Shown: piece by piece, positions 25,383 through 36,983 of the stretch
Layout: each line of letters opens with the position of its first letter
Numbering within the stretch: position 1 is the stretch's first letter
Source of the DNA: Volutella citrinella
Taxonomy: Eukaryota; Ascomycota; Sordariomycetes; Hypocreales; Nectriaceae
Direction: 5' to 3'
NCBI GenBank assembly: GCA_034401135.1
Contig: JAWZSP010000003.1
Coordinates: forward strand, 4,650,001-4,714,000
Length of the DNA: 64,000 nucleotides
Made by a program: the position numbers and the translations under genes
Notes under the pieces: generated by a model
The model's input: the letters and a program-made list of their open reading frames with translations, nothing else
The model's database searches: none
Told to the model about the DNA's origin: nothing

Positions 25383-26286
25383 CCAGCACTAGGGGCTGAT
25401 CCAGCGTACAACGTAGCAGTAGGGCCGCTGCCAGAACGAGACTTCAGCGGGTTGGTGTACGGTGCTGGGCGAGCCGGGCGTGCTGAAAGGCAGGGCGCCT
25501 TAAGGTTCTGCCATCCGTCGTGGTTGTCCGGTCGGCCCTCCCCGCAAAATTCCTCAGCAAGGCCTCCGCTCGCCAGTTGGGCCACGCGACGGAAACAGGC
25601 CGCACTGTGCACAGTGCCAGTAGCGGTCGCTTGCCCTGGAACCCTCTGCCAGCTGCCTGTCGTCTGGGCGTCGTCAGGCAAGTCAGCCCCAGGCCGCCAC
25701 CTGCTGGGGGCCCAAGACCACCGCCCCCACCACGCCCCCCCTTGGCAGCTCCACCCCCTAACTGGTGGGCCCTTACTGACCACACGCCCCTCCCTGCCTG
25801 CACCGAGCTGTCCTCCCTGGAGAGCCGCCACCCGGCCACGCCCCAGGGTTCATATTGCATCGCTCCCCCAGCCGGCACCGCACCCATCTCCTTCTCCAAC
25901 ATCCATCTTCAACTTATCTATCCGTCTCTTCGTCCTTCCTCGCTGGGCGGGCCCTTACAACATTTGATACACATATCAAGCAACCATTGCCTACCTCAAC
26001 ATCCACTTCGCCTCTTCTCAATCACCCTTGCTTGACGCAAACATCGCCTCATCCCCCTTTCCGCCACCGTACACCCGAGCCGCCTCCTTTGTTTATCTGG
26101 TCCTTCCACCACCAGCAGAAAGCCACCACAACAAACAAAGCTTTGTTTCCTAGACACTACAACACACCACCAGGACACACGAGCAAGCACAGAGCGGGCC
26201 GGACCCCGATTTCCACCGCAGACTTAACTGTTGCCGCCTCCGCTACTTACCATCAGCCGTCCCCCCGGATCACACACACCGCAACC
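25383..26286 (+). promoter_or_regulatory. ATG-free pyrimidine-rich leader/promoter of the 26287 gene
   Basis: Not one ATG occurs on the plus strand over 904 nt, while I count about a dozen CAT trinucleotides (ATG on the other strand). From about 25880 the sequence becomes CT- and CA-rich, the typical composition of fungal transcribed leaders. The first ATG, at 26287, has a strong context (GCAACCATGGC). This suggests a long 5' UTR under selection against upstream starts; strand composition (C much more frequent than G) explains part of it. Confidence 0.55.
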
Positions 26287-26562
26287 ATGGCATCATCAAC
26301 CATGGCATCATCAGAAAGCTCCCAGAACACCTGCTTCTACTACGTCCCCAATTCCCAGGCCTACGACGCATCGGTCTACGGGTGGGTCCAGCCAACGATT
26401 ATTGAGGATGAGGATCTCCAGTTTGGTGGCAAGTCGCTGAGCGCCTGGTACGAGGAGGAGCGCCGCCGCCTCAGCAGCGGGAGCGACGACGGCGAGGAAC
26501 GCCGCGGTCGCGAGCGTGTGAGGAAACACCACTCCAAGTCAAGCAAGTCGCATAAGAAGTAA
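26287..26562 (+). CDS. Small conserved-looking hypothetical protein, 91 residues
   Basis: A single-exon frame of 91 residues beginning MASSTMASSESSQNTCFYYV; a second ATG six codons in is also possible. The middle (AYDASVYGWVQPTIIEDEDL, then FGGKSLSAWYEEERRR) is rich in aromatic and hydrophobic residues and looks structured, while the C-terminal third is a highly charged Arg/Lys/Ser tail (RERVRKHHSKSSKSHKK) that could direct the protein to the nucleus or bind nucleic acid. No named domain is recognised. Strong start context, the ATG-free leader and protein-like composition support a real gene in spite of its small size. It stands alone between two non-coding stretches of about 9 and 4.4 kb, an arrangement often seen for highly regulated genes; that link is inference. 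Confidence 0.7.
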   Translation: MASSTMASSESSQNTCFYYVPNSQAYDASVYGWVQPTIIEDEDLQFGGKSLSAWYEEERRRLSSGSDDGEERRGRERVRKHHSKSSKSHKK

Positions 26563-28504
26563 GCCGCTTCTTGGGCGCGGTATCACGTCGGGCGCAGCAA
26601 TCTCCCCGCAGCTGCCTGGCAAAGCTTGACTTCTCTCACTGTTTCACCACCACGCACACACGCGACTCATCATACACTTCGGCATTCGTCGCATTGTCAC
26701 CTCCACCTCATATCTGCAGCATAACACATTCGCATGGCACCAATCCATCTCTCTCATGTCCTCTTTGGCAGGACCATAGACTTTACACCACCTCCCGCTG
26801 GATGCACGGCAACATCTACACACACCGCCCGGGATCTCTCTCTCTCTTCTCACACAACCGACTACCGCTCACCTTGACGCCCATCGCCCCCACCTTTTGT
26901 CATTTGGCATCCGAGATCCCCTCATCTGAACCCGAAACCCACCAGCTACTCCGCCTTGGCATTCAGCATGGAGACGCCCCCACCTCACAGCGCATATAGA
27001 CCTGGGGCTCTCCTCTCATTGTGTTTGCGTGTCTCTACTGACATGACCTACTCTCTACGGCCGTACCATCACTGGGCGTTGTTTTGATATTTTACTACTA
27101 CCACTACATCATGCATTTGGGATACCCGAATCTGGTTGGCTTTTACACCTTGATTTGTTATATCGGGTCCTGTACGACCTTTTGGGACCGTCCTATTTGC
27201 AGGACGGATTCCTCCAGCGCGTCTTTGTTTTCCCACGCCCGCTTGGTTTGGCGGCGGTGGGCTTAGGGAGGATTAGGGGAAGAAAGGGGCCGTTTTCGTC
27301 GGCCGGGGCAGGGCAAGATCGGGAGCACAGCAGGTAGCTCATCAAACTGAATGGCAGGAATACCATAACTTTTACCTCACGGCCACGCTCATTGATCCGT
27401 ATTGTGAAGTAGTCTTCGACCCCAAGGCCCCCATACTACACACGACCCTAAATCCTTACCAACCTGGACATCTGATGTGAAGGGCTAGCATGAAAAACTG
27501 AGCCGATGCTCTGATTCCGCCGGCGTCTACAATGTCGTTGCTCTACGTACTTGCGATCGTCACTTGTCACTGCATGCATGCTCCCGCGTAACACAGCAGC
27601 AGCAAGCAGACGCGACACCAGGTACACGAAACGGCGGAGAGCACGCACCAGGAGAGCACCAACATTGCGCGCCCACGGCCATTGTTGTTCACCGCATCGC
27701 GACAGACGCCCCAAGATGGCTGGCGGCGTCTGGTCGGGCGCTACCGGCTCCTAGCAAGTTACGCTTGCCGCCCCCATATCAAAGACCGCCGTTCTGGTCT
27801 CTGTTGCCGGGAGAGTTGCCGCCCGAGCTTTTGCCTGCCCGACCGGCAGACGGTCAGGCCGCCGTATTCGCGCAGCAATCACTTAACCCTATGGGCAAGT
27901 ACTTTAGCTACTCTATCGGGGAATGGAGAAAAGCTATAGCTACCCCGCGGATTCACACCCAAGAGAGAGACAGGGCGGCATGTGCCCACGTCCGCGGCTG
28001 TGGCCAGATGATCCACCAGGAGGTCAGCCGCTATTCACGCCGAGCTCGTGTCATCTTGGGACAGTGCCCGTATGCCCCTTCACGGTACGACCCAGTGATG
28101 CCGTCCATACGAGCACTAGCCTAAGAATATAGCCATCAAGTGTACGCGGGCAGGTTGGCGCGGCTCACCCCCACGAACAGCCCTGCTGACTTGGTGCCTG
28201 CGCCCAATCAATCCCCAATCCCTCCCTCGGAACGGTGTACCAAACAGGAAACGGCGAACAAATCCAACATGTTGACACCAAGCCTAGAAAATTAACTTAG
28301 TATACGGGTCATGATGACTGGCCCGTCGCAATCCGAAAACCACCGAGCGCCAAGTGTCAACAAAACAAGTATTCCTGTCAAACTTTGCCCCAGGAGGAGA
28401 CGACTACGCTGAAAGTAAAAGCGATCAGAGCCGACCCGGCTTCCCAGTCGTCCCGGGCCCGGTCGTATTTGGAATACGGTGCCTCTATGACTTCACCATC
28501 TGTG

Positions 28505-28517
28505 GCGCGCGCGCGCG
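28505..28517. repeat. (CG)n alternating tract
   Basis: A 13-nt perfect alternating GCGCGCGCGCGCG run, the longest such tract noticed here. Alternating CG can adopt Z-form DNA under supercoiling, but there is no sign of function. Confidence 0.8.
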
Positions 28518-29271
28518 TCCGATGCTCTCGAACGGCACGGCGCCGCAGGGCTGGGCCGAGCCCCATCAAAGACCCTGTTCCCCATTTTTAAGACCCCATT
28601 CCCGGCACCGGTTAATGACGTCAACAGCTGTGGCCCAGCGAAATGCCCCAGTTGACGACGTCAGTCATAGACGAGGATAGCATTTTTTCTCTAGATGCTT
28701 TGCCTTGTTCGCATACCGTTTCCCCAGTCCCGGGTCCGTGATGCAATCTTCCTGCACCCGCCCGTTGATTTTTCGTAGCACACCCCCTGCCCCCTCTTCC
28801 CGTCGGCGGCCGAGGAGATGGCGTGCAGCAGAAGCATGTGGGATGAGGGATGGGTCGTGGGATAGGTGATCGTCATCCCGCGCCATGCCATGCACGTCGC
28901 CAGTCTCGTGATCTCCAGTCAAACCATCGAACAACTTTGGCCGCCCGCTGCGAACGCGCAATTGTCCCAGGAAATGCCATGTTGCCCGCATGTCCTTGAT
29001 GGAACGCCACCCTCTTTCGGGTTTGATGCGACTGCGACTATAGCCAGTGCCGAAAGGCGGTCAGTTGGTGCGTCCATCCCACGACTGTCACGTTGCGACC
29101 GCCCCTTCGGCTTGCCAACGCCGCTAGGCTATCCTGACGCTATCAGTATGGCCTACGAAGGCGCGATGGATGAGCGTCATGGACCTCGTGACTTATTGGG
29201 CATGTTTGATTGCAGTCAAGCTTCACCGCTGAATGGAAGGACCGCCACTGGACGGTTGTCACCCACAACTT

Positions 29272-29616
29272 CTAGATCGTCGGCCCGTAGGGTTGATTTG
29301 CTTGTATTTCACGCCTTTTGTGCCCTAGGCTACCCTCTAGCCCTGTGCTTTTCGAAGATGGCGAGTGTCTCTGTGTACATGTAGCCAACCCCAGGGCCGT
29401 CTGCAGGGCCTGAACGATCTTTTCCCAGCCAAATCCTTCCTCAATATCCTTGCCGCATTGAAGAAGATCTTGATTCTGATACAGTGAAAAGGTTCCACCA
29501 ATCTTAGTGACAGTAGTTAATGATGATGTAACCCAAACAGCAGTATAGCAAAGCAACACCGCTGAAGCACGCGCCCCAGGAACCAATATATGCTGTGACC
29601 AGACAATTTTTTTCAT
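29272..29616 (-). CDS. Possible small protein or gene fragment
   Basis: A 114-residue frame from the ATG at 29616 (MKKIVWSQHI). Its middle (CYTAVWVTSSLTTVTKIGGT, then FSLYQNQDLLQCGKDIEE and GFGWEKIVQALQTALGL) has the balance of a real soluble/hydrophobic protein, unlike neighbouring frames. A donor-like site may end the exon after ALGL. I do not recognise a family and found no convincing partner exons. It may be the remnant of a lost gene, or chance. Confidence 0.22.
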   Translation of the reverse strand: MKKIVWSQHILVPGARASAVLLCYTAVWVTSSLTTVTKIGGTFSLYQNQDLLQCGKDIEEGFGWEKIVQALQTALGLATCTQRHSPSSKSTGLEGSLGHKRREIQANQPYGPTI

Positions 29617-30998
29617 CCATGTCAACCATGGGAATCGAAAACTACATGCAAGTAGTTATGATATGGCCGGAAAAATTCAAGAGGTATCAATGGCCTAAGT
29701 CAGAGAGAAACGGAGAGCGATGAGCAGTTACGCACATGGAGTCTGCACGGTCTTTGCGATATGGCAAGAACCGCTGAAGTCAGTCACCGGGACTTGCATG
29801 TATAACCAAGGTATACATCATGGATCGAAGTTGCACAGATCAACGATAGGAGCTATATGAGGGTCTCGAGTTGGCTGGATACTACGATTTGATCAATGGT
29901 ATTGAAGAGTCTGGAACCAGTTGAATATTTGCCTTATCCAAACTACACCTAGATGCCGCCCGCAAACTTAGAAGACTACGTATTTCAGGGCCATTTGTAA
30001 GAGCAGGAGGATAGGACTTGGCAATTTCCAAGAAAAATCTAAATAGAAGTAGAAAAAGGTTGAGCGAAGATGTCTTGAAAACCCCTGTAGTCTACCCGAC
30101 AGCATAACTGTCCTGCCTCTTCCCAGTGCGGGATCTATATGCACTGTGTAAACGCACTGGGGCTTCTTCTCTGGCCAAGCAAAGAGGCGTGACGCCTTCC
30201 GGGCGGCGCTGTTCACTATTCCCCTTTCGGATCATTCTTCACAATGACCAATTCTCCGAACACATGGCTCTTGGGCTTGTTTTTAATAAGACCTTCTTTC
30301 TTTGTATAAGTAGTCACCGCGAACACGATGTCGCACCCTCTGGGTTGACATCCTCGCCGCCATTGGCCTACTAACCGGGTGGTGAGGGGCAGATATGTTT
30401 AGCCGCTCAGTGTTCCCATAAGCTTGGGCGGGCAAGTGACGACCTGGGGAGCCCTCAATCTCAGTTCGACAAGTGGGATAATGGCTTTGCAGTTGACTTG
30501 GTGCATCGAGTTTTATTTGTCAAGTCTATGATAGGCGCCTCCAGCAGTCGCTTATGAGAGCCATGGCAGCCTTGCGGAGAACAATAATCCACATCCACAT
30601 GGCTCCACAAGCGCTGGCCTGTCTAATAAAGCGCTCATGGCCAGGGGTGCATTGCAGTCAAGTGCTGGGGCGCTACTATCACATCTGACGTTAGTCGGGC
30701 GTAGAAAACACAATGCTGACTTGATCCATCCTCCACACTCTCTCACGCTGAACAGGGCCCTCAAGGGGCTCTCGGATCGGTCTGAGAAGCTCACACCAGC
30801 AGGAACCGGATACGCAGCTGTATGCGCCGCCCCCCATTCGATGACCACGGCATCCCATTCGACGACAGCGACCTCCCCAATGCGACGATAGCTTCTCCGA
30901 CCCCCTTTCTCCATTTGCTGCGCGACGAGCTGTGAGCAATTGGGTATCGCGCCCACAGCTCGGTCGAGTCCAAGTCGAATCCAAGCCGACCCGAAACG

Positions 30999-32312
30999 AT
31001 GCATATTCTCGCGTTCCGCGGCCGACGATATGTCCTGGTCGGCATCGCCGTACTCTTCACATTCCTCATCCTGACCTTGGGCCGCTCCAACTTATTCGCC
31101 AAGGACCGACCCAGGGACAAGGACGGAAACCCCATCCCCGCATACCTCCCGGAGCCGACATGGACCCCGCCGCCGGTGGTAGATCCGTTCCCCTCGCTCT
31201 CGACAAATAAGAAGCTGCCTGCGATCCCCAAATGGAACCAGCCCAAGGACAACCTGTACCGCCAACACGGCCTCGACTACGCCCCGCCGCTGTTCATCGG
31301 CTTCACCAGGACATGGCCTCTGCTGCTGCAGTCCGTTGTCTCCTACATCACAGCCGGCTGGCCTCCCGGTCAGATCTATGTGATTGAGAACACGGGCGTC
31401 CAGCGCTCCAATGTCCTGGGCAAGCTGACGCTGCAGAACCCCTACTTCTTCAACCACACCCAGCTAGAGAAGCTGGGCGTCAACGTCATTCGCGCCCCCG
31501 TGCTCATGACTTTTGCACAGATGCAGAACTACTTCATCTACCTGGCCAATGAGAACAAGTGGCCGTACTACTTTTGGTCTCACATGGACGTGCTGGCCTT
31601 GTCATATGAGGAGGGCGAGAAGGACGTCACGCCTGGCAGCTCCAGCCCCGACTATAAGACTCTCTATGAGCTTTCCCTAGCCGCGCTCGCCGATACCATC
31701 AAGAACGGGGGCAAGTGGGCCAACAGGTTCTTCGCCTACGACCACCTTTGCCTGGTAAATCGGGAGTCGTACGAAGCCGTGGGCGGATGGGACACCTTCA
31801 TTCCTTATTACATGTCGGATTGCGACATGCACTCGCGCCTAATCATGGAGGGCTATAAGGAGAAGGACTACAGGGTGGGCATCATCAAGGACGTTAGCAC
31901 CGTGCTGAACGACCTCGGAGCCCTATACCGCGACCCCCATGTGACACCCGGCTTCGTCGACCCCAACCCCCTTCCGCCTGACGCCGAGGGTAAGAAGGAC
32001 AAGAAGGGCAAGCGTGACACCCCGGAGAAGGACACCCACGCCGAGTACTTTACGCGCCTCCGCGAGGTTGTGGACCAGATGGGTGCGGCCAAGGGGGGCG
32101 ACCGCGACAGGAGAGTCTGGCAGCAGGGCCAGCGGGGCGGCGAGGGCGAGCCCTTCTACTACCCGGCGCGCGGCATCTCGCAGGGAATCGAAGTCGTCAC
32201 CGAGGCCGGCCGGGAGGTGTACCGGAGGAAATGGGGCCACCAGCACTGCGACCTGATCTCAGGCGCGGGGCTGAAGAACCAAGACCAGTGGCGGGTGAAG
32301 CCCGACTGGTAA
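30999..32312 (+). CDS. Type II membrane glycosyltransferase-like protein (GT-A fold)
   Basis: A single-exon 437-residue protein. Residues 11-28 (YVLVGIAVLFTFLILTLG) form a single membrane anchor after a short basic N-terminus, so the topology should be type II with a Golgi/ER-lumenal catalytic part. The catalytic region starts near residue 95 (APPLFIGFTRTWPLLLQSV, the GT-A strand/helix start), continues with QIYVIENTG, a metal-site-like HMDV (H195, D197) and YYMSDCDMHSRL (D274, D276), which resembles the second acidic motif of family-2-like enzymes. A Lys-rich insert lies at about 330-345. Substrate and linkage are unknown. Fungal proteins of this plan are common but mostly uncharacterised. 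The ATG at 30999 directly precedes the anchor, which supports the start. Confidence 0.75.
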   Translation: MHILAFRGRRYVLVGIAVLFTFLILTLGRSNLFAKDRPRDKDGNPIPAYLPEPTWTPPPVVDPFPSLSTNKKLPAIPKWNQPKDNLYRQHGLDYAPPLFIGFTRTWPLLLQSVVSYITAGWPPGQIYVIENTGVQRSNVLGKLTLQNPYFFNHTQLEKLGVNVIRAPVLMTFAQMQNYFIYLANENKWPYYFWSHMDVLALSYEEGEKDVTPGSSSPDYKTLYELSLAALADTIKNGGKWANRFFAYDHLCLVNRESYEAVGGWDTFIPYYMSDCDMHSRLIMEGYKEKDYRVGIIKDVSTVLNDLGALYRDPHVTPGFVDPNPLPPDAEGKKDKKGKRDTPEKDTHAEYFTRLREVVDQMGAAKGGDRDRRVWQQGQRGGEGEPFYYPARGISQGIEVVTEAGREVYRRKWGHQHCDLISGAGLKNQDQWRVKPDW

Positions 32313-33315
32313 GACACGGCCCGAAATGCGGGGGGTCGTGTGCTTTTTAATGATGTACTACCATGAGCGTACTGTTGGGCAGTCTACTGCGAATTGCTGG
32401 GACGTAGACTGGGTATTTATTGCATGATGGAATGAAGGGCTTGGATCTCGAGCGCCGATGATGTTTAGTATCCCCTTACTTTTGGGGTGGACATTTACAC
32501 TAGTGATTAGTAGAAAGGCCTAGGCGTGTTGCGCTTGATTGGATGTAAAATATGTCTTGATTTACATTTACTGTCGTTATTTGTTGATGTCGCCATGTTG
32601 CTGCTGCTTGTTTGTGAGGCCATTGCTGTATAATAACGGAAAAGTCGACAAGCAAGACGAAAGTACCACATCCGAAGCCATGTCTAGGGCCGCAATTTGT
32701 CGGAGAGCAGTATCACGGGAAGATTTGCTTAGCAGGGCAGATGTAAGTACCGCTGGTTAGTGAATGCAGACGTCCTGCACGCCGTGTCTCGGGTTTGTAC
32801 TCAGGGATCAATGGCGACTCAGCCGCATCGCCCAGGAACATCAAGAAGGCCAAAACATAGAAGTGAGCCAACTCATAAAGACAAAAAGTCCACCAAGATT
32901 GATCTAAATAGGGGGCTGGGCCCGGGTGGCCTCCATTGGCCGAGTTGTTTTGAAGTCCTGTAGGCTGGCTGCAGGTTGGGTGCGGGCTATCTTATGAGCA
33001 GGCGCGCACTGAGCCGATTGACGCGCCACCTCGTAAATTACCTGGTCCTGAATCCCGAAATGGTAATTATATATTGAGGTGGGGTCTTCGGTGAAGGGCT
33101 GAGAGCCTTGCGGCCTATTGTGTGGCAGGCTGTGCGCGTTGGTTGCGACCAACACGCCCAACAAATTCGATGGAGCCGCCGCGAACAATCGACGGCAGCA
33201 TCACAAACCTCTCCAGGCGACAAGGACAAGCTGCCAACTCCCCCGACTTCAAAATCTGCACAGAGGCATTCTATCCAACGCAGAATCTCTTTCGATCATA
33301 GATGAACCCGCGGCA
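32313..33315. other. Intergenic region, nothing recognised
   Basis: About 1 kb between the glycosyltransferase and the first GHKL paralogue. Short frames only; AT-rich around 32480-32590, probably a 3' flank. Confidence 0.5.
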
Positions 33316-36156
33316 ATGTCGGGAATTGGACAGGAACCCATGGTCGTCGACCACCGTGACTCCGGCTCCGACGCTTCTGAAGACTCTGACGAACTGGATG
33401 ATGACAACGCATACGAGTTTGAGGACCGAATAACTCTTGACAGTATCCGTAAATCTAAGGCGATCAATTTCCCCTTGAGCGCGAGGTATGCGCCGGACTG
33501 GTCGTCCAGGGATGCCTGTCGTGAGCTTGTGCAGAACTGGTACGTCTCGACCTCTCGCACTTGGCATGTCTCGCTGATGTACATTACTCTCCAGGCGAGA
33601 CGCCATCATAGTATCTAACAGGATGGCCGAGAGCAAGTTTCGTGTTGTCCGAAAAGAGAAGGGTTCTGGCCACAAAAAGGAGATAATCTTCCTGGCTCAG
33701 CACGCCGACCACGGCGCAGATGGAGAGTGCCTTGGCTTCATCCGATACAAAGGCCGGGACGCACGGGGAGGCTTCGTTGAGATCTGTAACCGCAGGGCAA
33801 CACTGCAGCCTAAGCACCTCGACATTGGCAACACAAGCAAGGCTGACGATCTTGAGCAGGCCGGGGCTCACGGCGAGGGTCTGAAGATCGCGCTGCTGGT
33901 ACTCCTGCGACATCCGCAAAACCACAGCGTTAGGTTCTGTACCGGGGGTTTTAACTGGACCTTCAACTTTACCAACGAGCGGCGTCTAGTTGCTCGTCTG
34001 ACACGCATGACGTCCAAGAATCTCGCCAAGGCCGAAGCCAAGGCCCAGGCCCAGGCGGCGAGCAATCGATCCTTGGTTCCTATAGCCATCAAAGCCGACG
34101 GCGATGTATTCATGTCGATTGGCGACAGGCGCGGCAAGGGCCGTAGCGAGAGGGGGGAGATCGTCACTCGTGACCCCGTCCTGCGAGAGGAGTTTGATGA
34201 GTGGACTAAAGCGGCCCTGTTCCTGCACTCTTCAGAGGACGGGGCAATCATCTCAACGCCCAAGGGAGATCTACTTACCCACTCAGACCTCCGCCAGCAA
34301 GTTTACCTCAAAGGCCTTCTGCTCTCTGAAACCGTAGCCGGCCGTTCGGCAAGCATCACCGGCAAACCGCTCAAGTTTGGCTACAATATTGCCTCGGGGA
34401 AGACTAACCGCGAAAGAGAGGCCCTCTCTTGTGCGAAAGAAGAAGAGATGTGCATCATGGGCATCTGGAACGGCATACTGCAAAGCCAGCCGGAAATGAT
34501 CAACGAGCTGAGCGATATGCTCAACAGTACGGAGCCCGAGTACGCAGATGTTTCAGGGGCCAAGCAGTTTCTTGACAAAGTCTCTGCTAAGAAACTGGCG
34601 GACTACCTTTTCGGCGATCAGTTTGCCGACAACTGGTACTTCTCCGTTGAAGAAAAGAACAAGGTAGGCTTCTAACATAGAAACTAAGGTAGTGAACAAG
34701 CAAGCATTAGGCTGACTTAGATGATACCCAGAACCCACGACTTGATCGTACCATCGAAAGCCTGGGGAAGCAGGGCGCCGAGATGAAGAAGAACTACTGG
34801 GACATTTTGCGCAAGTTCGGCCTCGTCCGCTCGGCCGAGGAAGAGCAGCATCGGCGCTTCACGTCTTCGGAGCCCGCGGAAGAACCAATGACGCAGTTTG
34901 GCGTCTCCGTCAAGCGGCTGCTCTTCGCTTGCCTGCAGGCGTGTGCGCAGACGAGGGAGAAGAAGACGAGTTTCGTACTAGCCGGGCAGCTACAGCTGCA
35001 AGTCCACTTCTCCCAAGGCGACCAGCTGTTCAAGGTCCACGAGCGATGGTTGCACTCGCAAAGCGCCATGGCTGAGCTGGGCCTGCCAAACAACCTGGTC
35101 GACGAAGACAAGGTCTTCCACACCGTGAAGAGGCTCTTCTCGGATGCACTTGACCTCTTGCCGTTGGGGGACTTTGGTGGCGATGCCGCGAGGACCGCAA
35201 GCTCGCGGAGAAGGTTGGAGGTTAGTCGGTCAGAGCAGCGGCTGCTCGACTTCCTGCGCTTGGGTGACCTGACTGCCAAAGCCATGGAAGACTCTCCCAG
35301 AATCGAGGTCCGATGGATCTCCGAGACGCGGCTAGAATCCGGCGAGGACATAGTCGTCCAGTGCCACCTCGCCTCCCGCTGCTCCCACCTACTAGACATG
35401 CTACTCATTGCAGAGAACGCCATGGCCCACAACGTCTCGTACAATGGCAATCAAGCCACCGGCTTCTTCTTGGCCCACACTCACGACTTTGGGTGCCTCG
35501 TGGAGGCAGACAGGGCCACTGGGGACTCTTGCCGCGTCCACCGGACTAGGGACCCGGCGGAGAAGCACGTCTTCTCCAACCTCAAGGGAGGCGAAAAGTA
35601 CTTTGTCATGTCCATGAACGTGGCGGACCCGGGGTCCATTGTGCGAAAGTCTGGCTTTGTCCGTGTGCCGATCTGCGATGATGCCCCGGTTCATTCCCCG
35701 AGTGTGTCATCTCCTGCTGGAGGCGCATCCCCCGAGGCGGTTGACCAAGACATGGGTGTTCAAGACCATCCTATTGACCTTACAGCCAACTCTCCAGTCT
35801 CCAGTCCCATCGAGTGTCTCTCCGAATCGTTTGCGACACCGGCCGACGTAGGATGGGATCCAACGCCAATGGACACAACTCCCGGAGAAGGTGGCACGGC
35901 GACAGCTGCGCCGACACAAAATGGGTCAGCCGTCACTTGGAGTAAGTGACTTTCGTGCTCCGTTTTTGACAAATCGAACTGACGGGAATCTACAGCCATT
36001 ACATCTCGCGTACCCAAGAGCCTGGACATATTCGCTATCGAGAGGAGCAATTGGCGCGAGGCCACAGGTCCTAATAATGAGCAGGGAGTCTTTGCATATC
36101 TGGACACGCCGGATTCGTCGCCTGAGAGGGGTAGGAAACGACCTAGGACGGAGTAG
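33316..36156 (+). CDS. GHKL-type ATPase-like protein, tandem paralogue A (full length)
   Basis: Four exons: 33316-33539, 33595-34663, 34732-35941, 35996-36156, 887 residues. I cannot assign a named family. Residues 16-40 are acidic. The N-box is ELVQNWRDAII (E70, N74, D77); instead of a DxGxG box it has VEICNRRATLQP (about 136-147); the G2 lid is AGAHGEGLK (164-172). Residues about 275-350 look like an S5-type transducer (GDLLTHSDLRQQVYLKGLLL, then FGYNIASGKTNRER). Next come a helical region (KKNYWDILRKFGLVRSAEEE) and a Cys module (VQCHLASRCSHLL to GGEKYF). A Ser/Pro-rich linker contains HPIDLTANSP, a possible SUMO-interacting motif, and the end GRKRPRTE is a nuclear-localisation-like tail. 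GHKL motifs suggest ATP-driven clamp behaviour (as in MORC, MutL and Hsp90); function is unknown. Confidence 0.8.
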
Positions 36157-36983
36157 AGATCACTGCTTCTCGTGGAATTTGTGCGGTTTACTTGCGGGGA
36201 GCGCTTTGGTGGGCGTCAGTGTGCAGGCTCTGGCAGCAGTACTCGACATGTTTTCAGATGTTGTCAGATGTGGAATGCCCCAAGGCAGGGTGATAGAGAC
36301 TAAAAACCCGAGTCTAGGGGGTCTAGATGTTATATCGCATTCTGAGATGCTAGAGGATTGAACTTCTTGCACCATACCACGGCTCGTGATTCCCCTCCTC
36401 GCCGGGTGTTCAATTGCCTAGAGGTGACGACCTGAAAAATTGTCTAGTATTGCCATGACTGAATGGAGCATGTTCCCTTTATCCTCCAATGTGAAGAATA
36501 ATACAATACAAATCGCGCACAATGGCAACAGGGCGGGACGCATTCTGGTGCACGCAACCTCGGTGTGAATCATGACCGAACAATGCCCAGCCTGGTTACC
36601 AACTCGCAACTCGCGGTATCTGCCATCCGAGTGGAACCAGCACTCCCTTTTCAACAGCCAATAGGACAATTCCCTCGAACAATGCAGCATGCACCTCAAA
36701 CTGGTGGTAGCGGCCGTCGACGGCCGGCAGGTCGAGGCTATGGACAACAAGAGGCAGAGTACTTGCCAATATTTCTGTCGCACCTCATTTTCTATTGGTG
36801 TTTTACGCAAAAATAATCGGTATGGGCAACAATTCCTCTCTGTGAATCTTGCTTTCTAACACTCTCACTTCGGCGCAGACTGTCTTGTCATCGTCGCTGC
36901 CTACTTCGATCCATCTGGCATTTCCGACATTTACGGAAGCTTGCCAACGCGGTGGCTTCGCGATATCTCGGGTTATTGAGCCC
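36157..36983. other. Intergenic spacer between paralogues A and B
   Basis: About 830 bp. No coding remnant of the family is visible. The final 150 nt before 36984 are pyrimidine-rich and serve as the likely leader of paralogue B. Confidence 0.5.

Larger units (their letters stand above)
26563..30998. other. Gene-poor region, about 4.4 kb
   Basis: The first 500 nt are CA/CT-rich and may be the 3' UTR of the 26287 gene. Beyond that only short frames occur. One minus-strand frame near 29272-29616 has protein-like composition and is listed separately. A TATA-like or strong promoter for the glycosyltransferase at 30999 was not obvious. Confidence 0.45.

Noticed and set aside
25191..25967. 258-residue plus-strand frame
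   Set aside because: Pro/Ala/Arg-rich by-product of GC-rich DNA; its end overlaps the CT-rich leader of the 26287 gene; no domain.
34794..35450. 218-residue minus-strand frame
   Set aside because: Antisense to paralogue A, Ser/Arg-rich, no motifs.
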